DNA of 27,298 bases, from NCBI GenBank assembly GCA_964195515.1, contig CAXMQO010000074.1, positions 1 through 27,298 of the forward strand, written 5' to 3'. The number at the start of each line of letters is the position of its first letter. Position 1 is the stretch's first letter. The stretch comes from JAHEEL01 sp964195515 (GTDB lineage Bacteria; Actinomycetota; Acidimicrobiia; Spongiisociales; UBA5794). The notes beneath the pieces were generated by a model. That model was not told the DNA's origin. It was given only the letters and a program-made list of their open reading frames with translations, and searched no databases. This document shows, piece by piece, positions 1-8,138 of this stretch. The translations under genes were made by a program, and so were the position numbers.

Positions 1-54
1 GGTGCTATTGACTCGGTGTTGAGAAGCCGCAAACTTGAAGTCGTCGAAGGGTAG
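1..54 (+). CDS. clpP: ATP-dependent Clp protease proteolytic subunit, C-terminal end (partial)
   Basis: The first 17 codons of the window are open in frame 1 and end at TAG (52-54). They read GAIDSVLRSRKLEVVEG, which resembles the end of ClpP, where a Y-G-x-I-D-x-V-L segment is followed by a short tail. The clpX start lies 11 bases further on, and clpP directly before clpX is a very common arrangement. ClpP is the serine peptidase barrel that degrades proteins unfolded by ClpX. Only the tail is visible and no catalytic residue is included, so the call rests on the short match and the neighbour. Confidence 0.72.
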   Translation, partial: GAIDSVLRSRKLEVVEG

Positions 55-65
55 GGAGGCCACAC

Positions 66-1340
66 GTGGCCAAATACGAGGGAACCGAACTCCTCAAATG
101 CAGTTTCTGTGGCAAGTCGCAGAAGCAGGTCAAGAAACTCATCGCTGGTCCCGGTGTCTACATTTGTGACGAGTGCGTCGACCTCTGCAATGAGATCATC
201 GACGAGGAACTCACCGAAGCCAAAGAAGTGTCGTTCACGGATCTTCCGAAGCCGCACGACATCTTCGACTTCCTCGACCAGTACGTGATCGGTCAGGACC
301 AGGCGAAGAAGATCCTCGCCGTCGCGGTCTACAACCACTACAAACGAGTGCGCGCAGGACAGCGGATGACCGACGAGGACGTGGAGCTTCAGAAGTCCAA
401 CATCCTGCTCGTCGGTCCCACGGGCACCGGCAAGACACTGATGGCTCAGACGTTGGCCCGCCTCTTGGACGTTCCGTTCGCCATCGCCGACGCTACGGCC
501 CTCACGGAGGCCGGATACGTCGGCGAGGACGTCGAGAACATCCTCCTCAAGTTGATCCAGGCGGCCGATTTCGACATCAAACGTGCCGAGACGGGCATTA
601 TCTACATCGATGAGATCGACAAGGTCGCCAGGAAATCTGAGAACCCCTCGATCACACGAGACGTCTCCGGAGAGGGTGTGCAGCAAGCGCTGCTGAAGAT
701 TCTCGAAGGGACGCAGGCCTCCGTACCGCCGCAGGGTGGACGCAAGCATCCGCATCAGGAGTTCCTCCAGATCGACACGACCAACATGCTGTTCCTCTGT
801 GGTGGTGCGTTCGCCGGCCTCGAGGAGGTCATCCAGAAGAGGATCGGGAAGAACTCTGTCGGTTTCGGCGCCGAGGTCCACTCGGTCGATGGCCGCAGAC
901 CGACCGAATTGCTCAGTGAGGTGCTCCCGGAGGACCTACTGGGGTATGGACTGATCCCGGAGTTCATCGGCCGTCTCCCAGTGATCGCGACGGTCGACGA
1001 ACTCGATGTCGACGATCTCGTCCACGTGCTGACGGAACCGAAGAACGCGTTGATCAAGCAATATGCAAAGTTCTTCGAGATGGACGGCGTCGAGTTGCTC
1101 GTCACCGACGACGCTCTACGCGCCATCGCGGAACAGGCGATGAAGCGAGGCACCGGCGCTCGCGGACTCCGGGCGATCATGGAAGAGGTTCTTCTCGACA
1201 CCATGTACGAACTGCCCGCACGTTCCGACATCGCCCAGGTGGTCATTGACGAGCAGGTCGTACGTGAACGGGTCAATCCGACGCTGGTTCCGATCACAGA
1301 TCTCGCTTCGGCCGACGTACCCGAAGAACGCTCGGCCTGA
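66..1340 (+). CDS. clpX: ATP-dependent Clp protease ATP-binding subunit ClpX
   Basis: ClpX is a hexameric AAA+ unfoldase that feeds substrates to ClpP in the cytoplasm. The 424-residue protein has the usual family length. The N-terminal C4 zinc-binding domain has Cys12, Cys15, Cys34 and Cys37. The Walker A motif GPTGTGKT spans residues 117-124 and the Walker B IDEID lies near 181-185. The pore loop GYVGED is at 150-155, and the RKH loop is at 226-228. A VGF tripeptide at 265-267 takes the place of the ClpP-docking IGF loop. The sensor-2 region carries GTGARGLRAIMEE. The start is GTG at 66, preceded by the purine-rich AGGGAGG at 53-59 with good spacing. It follows the end of clpP by 11 bases, so the two are probably co-transcribed. 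Confidence 0.98.
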   Translation: MAKYEGTELLKCSFCGKSQKQVKKLIAGPGVYICDECVDLCNEIIDEELTEAKEVSFTDLPKPHDIFDFLDQYVIGQDQAKKILAVAVYNHYKRVRAGQRMTDEDVELQKSNILLVGPTGTGKTLMAQTLARLLDVPFAIADATALTEAGYVGEDVENILLKLIQAADFDIKRAETGIIYIDEIDKVARKSENPSITRDVSGEGVQQALLKILEGTQASVPPQGGRKHPHQEFLQIDTTNMLFLCGGAFAGLEEVIQKRIGKNSVGFGAEVHSVDGRRPTELLSEVLPEDLLGYGLIPEFIGRLPVIATVDELDVDDLVHVLTEPKNALIKQYAKFFEMDGVELLVTDDALRAIAEQAMKRGTGARGLRAIMEEVLLDTMYELPARSDIAQVVIDEQVVRERVNPTLVPITDLASADVPEERSA

Positions 1341-1349
1341 GTCGGCGAG

Positions 1350-2018
1350 ATGGGGCGCTGGCAGGGCAACGCGAAAGTGGCGTTCATCGGCTCCCATGGC
1401 ATCCGCAAGACGACCGCAGCTCACGGCTTCGCCAATGCCATGCAACGGGCAGGTCGCTCCGTCGAGTACGGCCGGGAGGTTGTGCGTGACAACCCCCTCG
1501 GTATCAACGAGGGTGCAACCGGAGAGGCGCAGCTGTGGGTGCTCGTGTCCCAGATACGGCAGGAACTCACGCTCGCTCCCAAAGCGGAGGTCCTCGTTCT
1601 CGACCGGGGTGTGATGGACAACTACGCCTACTACCTGCGTGCGTGTGGAGGCGATGACCGATTCGCCGTCGGACCGATGGTGCGGGAATGGTCGAAGACC
1701 TATGACCTCGTCATCCGTCTGCACCCGGACGTCGATCTGTCGTCTGATGGTGTGCGATCGACTTCCGACGAGTTCCGATTGGAAATCGAACGGATCCTCG
1801 ACGACCACCTCGGCGAATTCGTCGGAGAGGATCGCATCGTTGACATCCCGGCATCAGAGATCGGGGACGGCTACGACTGGTGGCCGATAGCCGAACGCCT
1901 CGCCGCACTGATGCAAGAGTCTCTCTTCGCCGACGGGGTGCCGCGGCGCAGGGCCAATCGGAGGCAAGCGGTGGCGGCACCCCCAGACCCCCAGATGTCC
2001 TTCGGAGATGACGAGTAG
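1350..2018 (+). CDS. P-loop kinase-like ATPase (AAA_28/NadR-type or deoxynucleoside-kinase-like)
   Basis: A 222-residue protein with a single P-loop NTPase domain. The phosphate-binding loop GSHGIRKTT (residues 14-22) keeps the first glycines and Lys-Thr, but has Arg just before Lys where most kinases have Gly. A second hallmark, VLVLDRGVMDNYAYY, resembles the D-R-(S/G) segment of thymidylate and nucleoside kinases and of NadR-like ATPases, in which Asp and Arg contact substrate. The last ~35 residues are basic, then Pro/Asp-rich and probably disordered. The gene starts 9 bases after clpX and may be transcribed with it. The start ATG at 1350 has only a weak ribosome site; an in-frame GTG at 1377 is an alternative that still keeps the P-loop. 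The substrate is unknown. Confidence 0.7.
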   Translation: MGRWQGNAKVAFIGSHGIRKTTAAHGFANAMQRAGRSVEYGREVVRDNPLGINEGATGEAQLWVLVSQIRQELTLAPKAEVLVLDRGVMDNYAYYLRACGGDDRFAVGPMVREWSKTYDLVIRLHPDVDLSSDGVRSTSDEFRLEIERILDDHLGEFVGEDRIVDIPASEIGDGYDWWPIAERLAALMQESLFADGVPRRRANRRQAVAAPPDPQMSFGDDE

Positions 2019-2065
2019 ATCAGTCGCAAGTAGATCAGTTTGGTCTACTGGTCTACTGGTCTACT
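2014..2065. repeat. Intergenic inverted element built of octamer units between two convergent stop codons
   Basis: The 11-mer AGTAGATCAGT occurs at 2014-2024 and again at 2029-2039. The octamer TGGTCTAC then occurs three times in a row (2041-2064). As RNA, 2029-2039 pairs with 2047-2057 (ACTGGTCTACT) and 2014-2024 with 2055-2065, with a single U-G wobble in each stem, giving nested hairpins. The element overlaps the TAG stop of the kinase-like gene (2016-2018) and the stop of the convergent amidohydrolase gene (2061-2063). A bidirectional transcription terminator or mRNA 3'-end stabiliser is the likely role. No U-tract follows. Confidence 0.75.
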
Positions 2066-3269
2066 TCTCCTTCTTGCCCGACTTCCAGACGTGGGTCACG
2101 CGGCCCGGGTCTCCCCATCCCGCGTTGTCGACGAGCGGATTGAAGTCGAGGGCGATGACGTCGGCGTCGTACCCTTCCCTCAGCTGGCCTGAACTCGGTG
2201 CTTGCGGCCCGATTGTCAACGGCCCGTTCGCGGTGGATGCCTCGATGGCTTCGAGAGCCGTCATCCCGGCACCCTGGAGGAAACGAACCTCCGCGCCGTT
2301 CTGCCCATATGACCCGGGTGCGAAAATGTCGGTCCCCATGGCAATCGTGACACCGTTCGTGACCGCGATCTTCATCGCCTGGGAGTGGTGATCGGCAACC
2401 ATCAGCCCCTTCTCGTAGGCGTAGCGGGGGAGTGACGCCTCCATCTGGAGCAGTTGATCCACGACGAATCGGGTCGGCACGTAGATGGTGCCCCGCTCGG
2501 CCATGAGAACGGCGGTCTCCTCGTCGAGATAGGAGCCGTGCTCGATGGTCTGGCACCCGGCCTCGACTGCGGCCTTGATCCCGGGAAGCCCGTGGGTGTG
2601 GGCGGCGACGTAGCGTTCGGCCCTCCCCGCCTCTTGCACGATCGCTCGCAATTCGTCTTCGGAGAACTGCTGGTGGATCGGGTGATCGATCTCGGACATG
2701 ACACCACCCGAGGCACAGATCTTGATGACCTTGGCGTTCTTGCGGAGCTGCTTCCGGACCGCTTTGAGGCACGACGGGACACCGTCACAGATCTCACCGA
2801 GCCAACGTTCGGAGCTCTCGATGAAGTCGAGGTCGAAGGAGTGGCCGTCCGCGTGCCCGGCCGTCGTCGAAAGGATCCGGCCGGCACCGTAGATGTTCGG
2901 GCCCCGAACGCTGTCGTCGTTGATCGCCGACGCAAAGTCGAGGCCGAAGCCACCGACCTCGCGCACGCTGGTGACACCGCCGTCGAGGGTGTCGGCGGCA
3001 TCGGCCGCCGCCCGGACGGCCATCTCGGCGATGGTCGTGTGCAGCGTGTCGTGCATGTCCATCGTCGTCAGGCCGATGAAGTGGATGTGGGAATCCCACA
3101 GGCCCGGCATGGCGACGGGAACTCCCGTGGTTACAGCATCGGGAGTCGGGGGAGCGTTCGATGACGGCCCGGCGTAGGCGATCGTCCGCCCCTCCATGAT
3201 CACCGTTCCGTTCTCGACGGGCTGTCCGCGCCCCGGGATCAGCAGATCGGCGTCGATGCGTACGGTCAT
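2061..3269 (-). CDS. Metal-dependent amidohydrolase (imidazolonepropionase/prolidase-like)
   Basis: A 402-residue TIM-barrel amidohydrolase with no signal peptide, so probably cytoplasmic. The metal-ligand motif DSHIHF lies near residues 59-64. The segment KVIKICASGG probably supplies the carboxylated lysine that bridges two metals. AAHTHG and IEHGS hold the next histidines, and MGTDIF supplies the conserved aspartate. This pattern fits the branch of imidazolonepropionase-like enzymes and Xaa-Pro/Xaa-Arg dipeptidase-like amidohydrolases that cleave small peptides or cyclic amides. The exact substrate cannot be read from the sequence. The gene is the only minus-strand one in the left half of the window and is convergent with the kinase-like gene. 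The start ATG (3267-3269) is preceded on its strand by CGGAGGACCTC, a good ribosome site. A large inverted repeat lies about 55 bases upstream. Confidence 0.88.
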   Translation of the reverse strand: MTVRIDADLLIPGRGQPVENGTVIMEGRTIAYAGPSSNAPPTPDAVTTGVPVAMPGLWDSHIHFIGLTTMDMHDTLHTTIAEMAVRAAADAADTLDGGVTSVREVGGFGLDFASAINDDSVRGPNIYGAGRILSTTAGHADGHSFDLDFIESSERWLGEICDGVPSCLKAVRKQLRKNAKVIKICASGGVMSEIDHPIHQQFSEDELRAIVQEAGRAERYVAAHTHGLPGIKAAVEAGCQTIEHGSYLDEETAVLMAERGTIYVPTRFVVDQLLQMEASLPRYAYEKGLMVADHHSQAMKIAVTNGVTIAMGTDIFAPGSYGQNGAEVRFLQGAGMTALEAIEASTANGPLTIGPQAPSSGQLREGYDADVIALDFNPLVDNAGWGDPGRVTHVWKSGKKEK

Positions 3270-3295
3270 GAGGTCCTCCGTTCGGTCGCCGACCC

Positions 3296-3301
3296 ACGGT
3301 A
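3296..3301 (-). promoter_or_regulatory. Possible -10 box of the amidohydrolase gene
   Basis: Read on the minus strand, TACCGT fits the TANNNT -10 pattern. It would start transcription about 20 bases before the ATG, leaving room for the GGAGG ribosome site. No clear -35 box is seen. The large inverted repeat at 3324-3370 begins close to where the -35 region would be, so a regulator could act there. Confidence 0.35.
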
Positions 3302-3323
3302 GCGGAGGAGCACGGTGCCGCGA

Positions 3324-3370
3324 TCGTGTGTGCCTACGTACACATCAATCGTGTTCGTAGGCACACACGA
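3324..3370. promoter_or_regulatory. Long inverted repeat (20-bp arms), candidate operator or cruciform
   Basis: TCGTGTGTGCCTACG (3324-3338) is perfectly complementary to CGTAGGCACACACGA (3356-3370). After a single T/T mismatch the pairing continues with ACAC/GTGT around the 7-base loop ATCAATC (3344-3350). Each arm is itself partly palindromic (TGTGT...ACACA). The repeat lies in the divergent space between the amidohydrolase gene and valS, next to the likely amidohydrolase promoter. A paired operator for a TetR/GntR-type repressor is one reading. A structured RNA is the other. Confidence 0.6.
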
Positions 3371-3561
3371 CGGGGGAAGAGTCTCGATCGGCCGTGCCGC
3401 GCGGGTGACTAGTCAGTTGAGGCCGTTGTCTTTGTGTCTCGACGGATACCGAGAGTGGTCGTAGCGTGCACCCCAGACGGTAGGAACCAGGATTTCGGTT
3501 CGGGCGAGCAGGGGGAATGGTGGAACGGGGCCGGGGACAGCAGAGTTCTCGGCCTCTTCCC

Positions 3562-3589
3562 TTGCTGGGGCCGTGACCGCCTCTATCAT
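3562..3589 (+). promoter_or_regulatory. Probable sigma70-type promoter of valS
   Basis: TTGCTG (3562-3567) and TATCAT (3584-3589) are separated by 16 bases and match the vegetative -35/-10 consensus well. Transcription would start near 3596, about 30 bases before the valS start. The rest of 3371-3561 shows no gene on either strand. Confidence 0.6.
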
Positions 3590-3624
3590 GCGTGATTCAC
3601 CGGAGGACCCGATGACCGAGGGGC

Positions 3625-6231
3625 ATGATGAAGGCAACGTACGATCCGAGCGCCGTCGAGTCGCGCTGGTACAGCGTGTGGGAGGATGCCGGCGCCTTCC
3701 GGCCTGAGATCAATCCCGATGGCGAGCCGTACTCGATCGTCATCCCGCCTCCCAACGTCACCGGTGTGCTGCACATGGGCCACGCCTTGGATCTGTCGAT
3801 CCAGGACGTCCTGATCCGCCGGAAGCGCATGCAGGGCTACGCCGCCCTCTGGGTGCCCGGGACCGATCACGCTGGCATCGCCACGCAGAACGTTGTGGAA
3901 CGCGAAATCGCCAAAGAAGGTGTGAGTCGCTACGACCTCGGTCGAGAGCGCTTCGTCGAGCAGGTGTGGGCGTGGAAGGCGAAATCGGGAAACCGCATCA
4001 CCGAACAGATGCGCACTATGGGGTTCTCAACCGACTGGACCCGGGAGCGCTTCACCTTCGACGATGGACTCTCCCTGGCCGTCCGCAGGGTCTTCGTCAA
4101 CCTCTACGACGAGGGACTGATCTACCGGGGCAACCGGATCATCAATTGGTGTCCCCGGTGCCACACGGCGATCTCCGAGATCGAGGTTGAGCACGAAGAC
4201 GAAGTGGGGGAGTTGACCCACATCAAGTACCCGTTCGTGGAAGGTGACGGACACATCACCGTCGCTACCACCCGACCGGAGACCATGCTCGGTGACACCG
4301 CCGTCGCCGTGCACCCCGATGACGACCGCTATCGCGACGCCGTGGGTCGAATGATCCGACTCCCACTCCTCGACCGCGAGATTCCGGTGGTCGCGGATGA
4401 AGGCGTCGAGATCGAGTTCGGGACGGGCGCTGTGAAGGTCACCCCCGCCCACGATCCGCTCGACTTCGAGATCGGACAACGGCACGACCTCGAAGCGATC
4501 CAAGTCATCGACACCGAGGCGCGGATCACCAAACACGGTGGGCCGTTTGTAGGACAGGACCGGTTCGAAGCTCGCGAGGCCGTGCGGTACGAGCTGAAGA
4601 AGCAGGGTTTCCTCGAGCGTATCGACGACCACCACCACTCGATCGGCCACTGTTCGCGCTGCGGAACTGTTGTGGAGCCCATGCTCTCGCTCCAATGGTT
4701 CGTCAAGGTCAAGCCGCTGACGATCCCGGCCATCGAATCGGTGAAGGAGGGGCGCACCCGGTTCATCCCCAAACGATGGGAGAACAACTACTTCCTGTGG
4801 ATGGAGAATCTGCGCGACTGGTGCATCAGCCGACAGCTGTGGTGGGGCCACCCTATTCCTGCCTGGTACTGCGACGATTGCGACGAAGTGATCGTTTCGG
4901 AGACCGATCCGACGGTGTGCCCGGCCTGTGCGGGGACCGCTCTGACGCCGGACGAAGATGTGCTCGACACGTGGTTCTCGTCGCAACTCTGGCCGTTCTC
5001 GACGATGGGCTGGCCGGAGCAGACCGCCGACCTTGCCACGTACTACCCGACGACAGTGCTCGTCACCGGATTTGACATCATCTACTTCTGGGTGGCGCGA
5101 ATGATGATGATGGGCCTCTACGCCACGGGGACGGAGCCGTTCGCCGACATCTCGATCCACGGGCTCATCCGAACACCGGACGGACGCAAGATGTCCAAAT
5201 CGTCAGGAAACGCAGTCGATCCCCTCGAACTCGTCGAACGGTACGGAGCCGATCCGCTGCGGCTCTCCCTCATCCAGGCCGCTGCGCCGGGGCACGACGT
5301 TCCGTACGACGAGGCGTGGACCGACGCGGCGCGAAGATTCGGGAACAAGCTGTGGAATGCGCTGCGGCTCGCGGTCGAGCACATGGACATCAGCAACGTC
5401 CCGGTCGACGGCGGCTATCCCGAGGATCCCGGCCCCGAAGACGCCTGGATCCTGGAGCGACTCGCCCACGCAACGACCGAGTTCGATCGTCTCTTCGATG
5501 AGTATCGCTTCTCCGATGCTTACGGCCTGCTCTACAACTTTGCATGGGCCGAAGCCTTCGACTGGTATCTCGAAATGGCGAAGGGGTCGTTACGCGACGA
5601 AAACCGTGCACCGGTCACCAGGGCGACACTTGGTGTCGTGTTGCGCGACCTCCTCAAGCTCTTCCACCCGGCCATCCCGTTCCTCACCGAGGAGCTCTGG
5701 AGTGAACTAGGCGACGGGAGCCTTCTCATCACCGCCTCCTGGCCGACGCCGCCCGCCGCGACCGGCCCCGAGGGAATGGCCACGTTGCAGGACCTCATCA
5801 TGAGGCTGCGTCGATTCCGCTCAGAGCATCAGGTCAGCCCGAAGACACCGATCGACATCACGGTCAACGACCCGGACGGCATTGCTGAAGAGTGGTGGTC
5901 CCAGCATCTCGACACCCTCGCGGGCTGCACCGTCACATACGGCGAGCCCCCGACCGACGGCGCTGTGAGCCGGGTCATCGCGGATACGGTCCAGGCGTTC
6001 ATCCCTCTCGAGGGACTCGTCGACGTGGACGCGGAGAGAGAGCGCCTGAAGAAGTCGATCGCCGGCGGCGAAGCCGATCTCGTGCGATCGCGAGCCAAGC
6101 TGACGAACCCGAACTTCCGCGATCGCGCTCCCGCCGAGGTCGTCGCCGGGGAAGAAGCAAAGGTCGCTTCGGCGGAGGAACGCATCGCCAAGCTCGGCGC
6201 TCAACTCACCGAACTAGGCGCCGAGGTTTAG
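3625..6231 (+). CDS. valS: Valine--tRNA ligase
   Basis: Class I aminoacyl-tRNA synthetase that charges tRNA-Val in the cytoplasm. At 868 residues it has the normal bacterial length. The ATP-binding HIGH-type motif is HMGH (residues 50-53) within PPNVTGVLHMGHA. The KMSKS signature is at 522-526 (GRKMSKSSGN). The editing domain between them includes TTRPETMLGDTAVAVHP. A zinc-type cluster CDDCDE...CPAC precedes DTWFSSQLWPFSTMGWP. The final ~65 residues form the charged coiled-coil arm typical of ValRS. Two ATG codons in tandem (3625, 3628) follow GAGGGG; either could start translation, and the upstream one is given. folC follows after 2 bases, so the two genes form an operon, as in many actinobacteria. 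Confidence 0.98.
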   Translation: MMKATYDPSAVESRWYSVWEDAGAFRPEINPDGEPYSIVIPPPNVTGVLHMGHALDLSIQDVLIRRKRMQGYAALWVPGTDHAGIATQNVVEREIAKEGVSRYDLGRERFVEQVWAWKAKSGNRITEQMRTMGFSTDWTRERFTFDDGLSLAVRRVFVNLYDEGLIYRGNRIINWCPRCHTAISEIEVEHEDEVGELTHIKYPFVEGDGHITVATTRPETMLGDTAVAVHPDDDRYRDAVGRMIRLPLLDREIPVVADEGVEIEFGTGAVKVTPAHDPLDFEIGQRHDLEAIQVIDTEARITKHGGPFVGQDRFEAREAVRYELKKQGFLERIDDHHHSIGHCSRCGTVVEPMLSLQWFVKVKPLTIPAIESVKEGRTRFIPKRWENNYFLWMENLRDWCISRQLWWGHPIPAWYCDDCDEVIVSETDPTVCPACAGTALTPDEDVLDTWFSSQLWPFSTMGWPEQTADLATYYPTTVLVTGFDIIYFWVARMMMMGLYATGTEPFADISIHGLIRTPDGRKMSKSSGNAVDPLELVERYGADPLRLSLIQAAAPGHDVPYDEAWTDAARRFGNKLWNALRLAVEHMDISNVPVDGGYPEDPGPEDAWILERLAHATTEFDRLFDEYRFSDAYGLLYNFAWAEAFDWYLEMAKGSLRDENRAPVTRATLGVVLRDLLKLFHPAIPFLTEELWSELGDGSLLITASWPTPPAATGPEGMATLQDLIMRLRRFRSEHQVSPKTPIDITVNDPDGIAEEWWSQHLDTLAGCTVTYGEPPTDGAVSRVIADTVQAFIPLEGLVDVDAERERLKKSIAGGEADLVRSRAKLTNPNFRDRAPAEVVAGEEAKVASAEERIAKLGAQLTELGAEV

Positions 6232-6233
6232 CA

Positions 6234-7670
6234 ATGCCTGACTCGATCCCGAGAATCGCCGATCGAGACGATGCGGAAGCGTTCCTCGACGAGCGTATCG
6301 GCCGGGGAGTGAAGCCGGGTCTCGAGCGCATCACCGGTGTTCTGGAGTTCATGGGGAATCCGCAGTCCGACTACCCGGTCATCCACGTCGCAGGGACGAA
6401 CGGCAAGACGACGGTCACGCGCCTCGTCGCCGACATCCTCGGCGCTCACGGGCTTCGAACGGGCACATTCACCTCGCCGCACCTACATCGGTTGGAGGAG
6501 CGGTTCTCGATCGACGGCAAGCCGCTGACGGCCGACGCACTCACCCGGGCCGTCTCGGATATCGCCTGGTTCGTCGAGGAGTACGAGCGCCGCACCGACA
6601 GCGGCGTCACGTACTTCGAGGTCACCGCCGCACTCGCCTTCTCGGTGTTCGCCGAGATCGCGCTCGATGTTGCGATCATCGAGGTGGGGATGGGGGGCCG
6701 GTGGGATGCGACGAACGTGGTCAAGCCGGCCGTAGCCGTGGTCACCGGAATCGGACTCGATCATGTCAAGTACCTCGGCGAGACGGTGGCAGAGATCGCG
6801 GCCGAGAAGGCCGCCATCATCAAGAACGGAGGGATCGCTGTAACTGGTCGGCTCCCGTCTGCCGCCGAGGGCGCAATCACCGCCCGCGTCGACGAATGTG
6901 CCGCGAAGTGGTATCGGTTCGGGGATGCCTTCTCCATCGCTGATGAGACTCAGGCCGTTGGAGGATGGATGGTCGACATCATCGGCATCTATTCGGACTA
7001 CACCGCGCTCTATCTCCCGATCCACGGACGTCACCAGATCGACAACCTGGCCACCGCGATCGCCACGGCTGAGACCTTCCTCGAGCGTGCCCTCGACATC
7101 GAGGCCCTTCGGGATGCGCTGGCGGCGACCAAGCAACCGGGGCGTATCGAGGTCGTTCACCATCGTCCACTCGTCGTCATCGACGGAGCTCACAACGTGC
7201 AGGGCGTCCAAGGTCTCGCGTCCACGCTCCGGGACGAGTTCCCGGAGACCGAATGGCACATCGTTGCAGGCATGCGCGGAGAGCGATCTCCCGGTAAGGT
7301 CCTCGAACCGCTCGCCGGTCTGGCGGGCCATCTATGGGCGACCGCGGCCGATGACCCTGGAGCGATCGATGCGGCGGTCGTTGCTGCGTCGGCCGGTTCG
7401 GTGTTGGAGTGCGAGACGACGGTCGTTGAACGCGTGGCGGACGCGATAGCCGATGCAGTGAGCGCCGCTGGGACCAAAGGAGCAGTTGTTGTCGTTGGAT
7501 CGCTCTACGTGGCGGGCGAGGCACGCGAAGCCCTCATCGGGACCGGGTTCAGTCCATCAGGAGTCCATGTCCGGTTCGAGTCTGTGGTCGACGGCGACGA
7601 CGATGACAATGACGACGAACCCTGGGTGGAGACCGAAGACGCTTGGGCGGAAGCTGACGGCGACGGGTAG
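6234..7670 (+). CDS. folC: Bifunctional folylpolyglutamate synthase/dihydrofolate synthase
   Basis: Mur-ligase-family enzyme that adds glutamate to dihydropteroate and to folates. The 478-residue protein begins at ATG 6234, 2 bases after the valS stop, with GAGG about 7 bases upstream. The P-loop HVAGTNGKTT lies near residue 50-60 and is followed by TGTFTSPHLHRLEERF. The central motif EVGMGGRWDATNV and the segment EKAAIIK are typical of FolC. PGRIEVV and VIDGAHNVQG mark the C-terminal Mur-ligase domain. The last ~25 residues are strongly acidic (a run of Asp), an unusual tail not needed for the fold. The reading frame stays open upstream into valS, but the homology starts only at this ATG. 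Confidence 0.96.
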   Translation: MPDSIPRIADRDDAEAFLDERIGRGVKPGLERITGVLEFMGNPQSDYPVIHVAGTNGKTTVTRLVADILGAHGLRTGTFTSPHLHRLEERFSIDGKPLTADALTRAVSDIAWFVEEYERRTDSGVTYFEVTAALAFSVFAEIALDVAIIEVGMGGRWDATNVVKPAVAVVTGIGLDHVKYLGETVAEIAAEKAAIIKNGGIAVTGRLPSAAEGAITARVDECAAKWYRFGDAFSIADETQAVGGWMVDIIGIYSDYTALYLPIHGRHQIDNLATAIATAETFLERALDIEALRDALAATKQPGRIEVVHHRPLVVIDGAHNVQGVQGLASTLRDEFPETEWHIVAGMRGERSPGKVLEPLAGLAGHLWATAADDPGAIDAAVVAASAGSVLECETTVVERVADAIADAVSAAGTKGAVVVVGSLYVAGEAREALIGTGFSPSGVHVRFESVVDGDDDDNDDEPWVETEDAWAEADGDG

Positions 7671-7673
7671 CCT
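7668..7673 (+). promoter_or_regulatory. Possible -10 box for a leaderless ndk transcript
   Basis: TAGCCT fits TANNNT and lies 8 bases before the ndk ATG, while no Shine-Dalgarno sequence precedes that ATG. In actinobacteria such a spacing is typical of transcripts that begin at or next to the start codon. It overlaps the folC stop codon. Confidence 0.35.
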
Positions 7674-7681
7674 TCCGGTCC

Positions 7682-8092
7682 ATGGCAAATGAATCAACGT
7701 TCGTGATGGTGAAGCCGGATGGCGTGCGACGGGGTCTCGTCGGCGAGGTCATCTCGCGATTCGAGGACAAGGGCCTGACACTCGACAGGATGCGCATGCT
7801 GACGATCGACGAGGGTCTGGCGTCCCGTCACTACGCCGAGCACGTCGACAAGCCATTCTTCGGGGAGCTCGCTGCGTTCATCACGAGCGGGCCTATTGTC
7901 GCCATGCAGTGGTCGGGCGAGTCGGCAGTCGGCGTCGCCCGGACGTTGATGGGCACGACCAACCCCGCTGAAGCGCCTCCAGGGACCATCCGTGGGGACT
8001 TCGGCTTGATCATCACGGAGAACATCGTTCACGGATCGGATTCACCGACAAGCGCCCAACGAGAGTTGGGGCTCTTCTTCGAGGACCGCTAG
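7682..8092 (+). CDS. ndk: Nucleoside diphosphate kinase
   Basis: Transfers the gamma-phosphate of ATP to nucleoside diphosphates through a phospho-histidine. The 136-residue protein has the normal length. It begins ESTFVMVKPDGVRRGLVGEVISRFE, the standard NDK opening, and contains the active-site segment NIVHGSDSPTSAQRE with the catalytic His near residue 117. The gene lies 11 bases after folC, and folC-ndk is a conserved actinobacterial pairing. No ribosome site is evident, which together with the upstream TAGCCT suggests a leaderless start. Confidence 0.97.
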   Translation: MANESTFVMVKPDGVRRGLVGEVISRFEDKGLTLDRMRMLTIDEGLASRHYAEHVDKPFFGELAAFITSGPIVAMQWSGESAVGVARTLMGTTNPAEAPPGTIRGDFGLIITENIVHGSDSPTSAQRELGLFFEDR

Positions 8093-8138
8093 ACGCTCCC
8101 GTAGTTACACTGACAACACGCTCTCAGGGAATGCTCCC

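Noticed and set aside
3510..3570. T-box-like motif (UGGAAC within a G-rich stretch, followed by a UCCCUUGC-like segment) before valS
   Set aside because: The core differs from UGGNACC, the base facing the tRNA discriminator would not suit tRNA-Val, no specifier stem was found, and the likely valS promoter lies downstream of the motif.
5892..6233. Extension of the folC reading frame upstream into valS
   Set aside because: The 114 extra codons overlap valS in another frame, are Arg-rich and have no FolC homology; the ATG at 6234 fits the family start.
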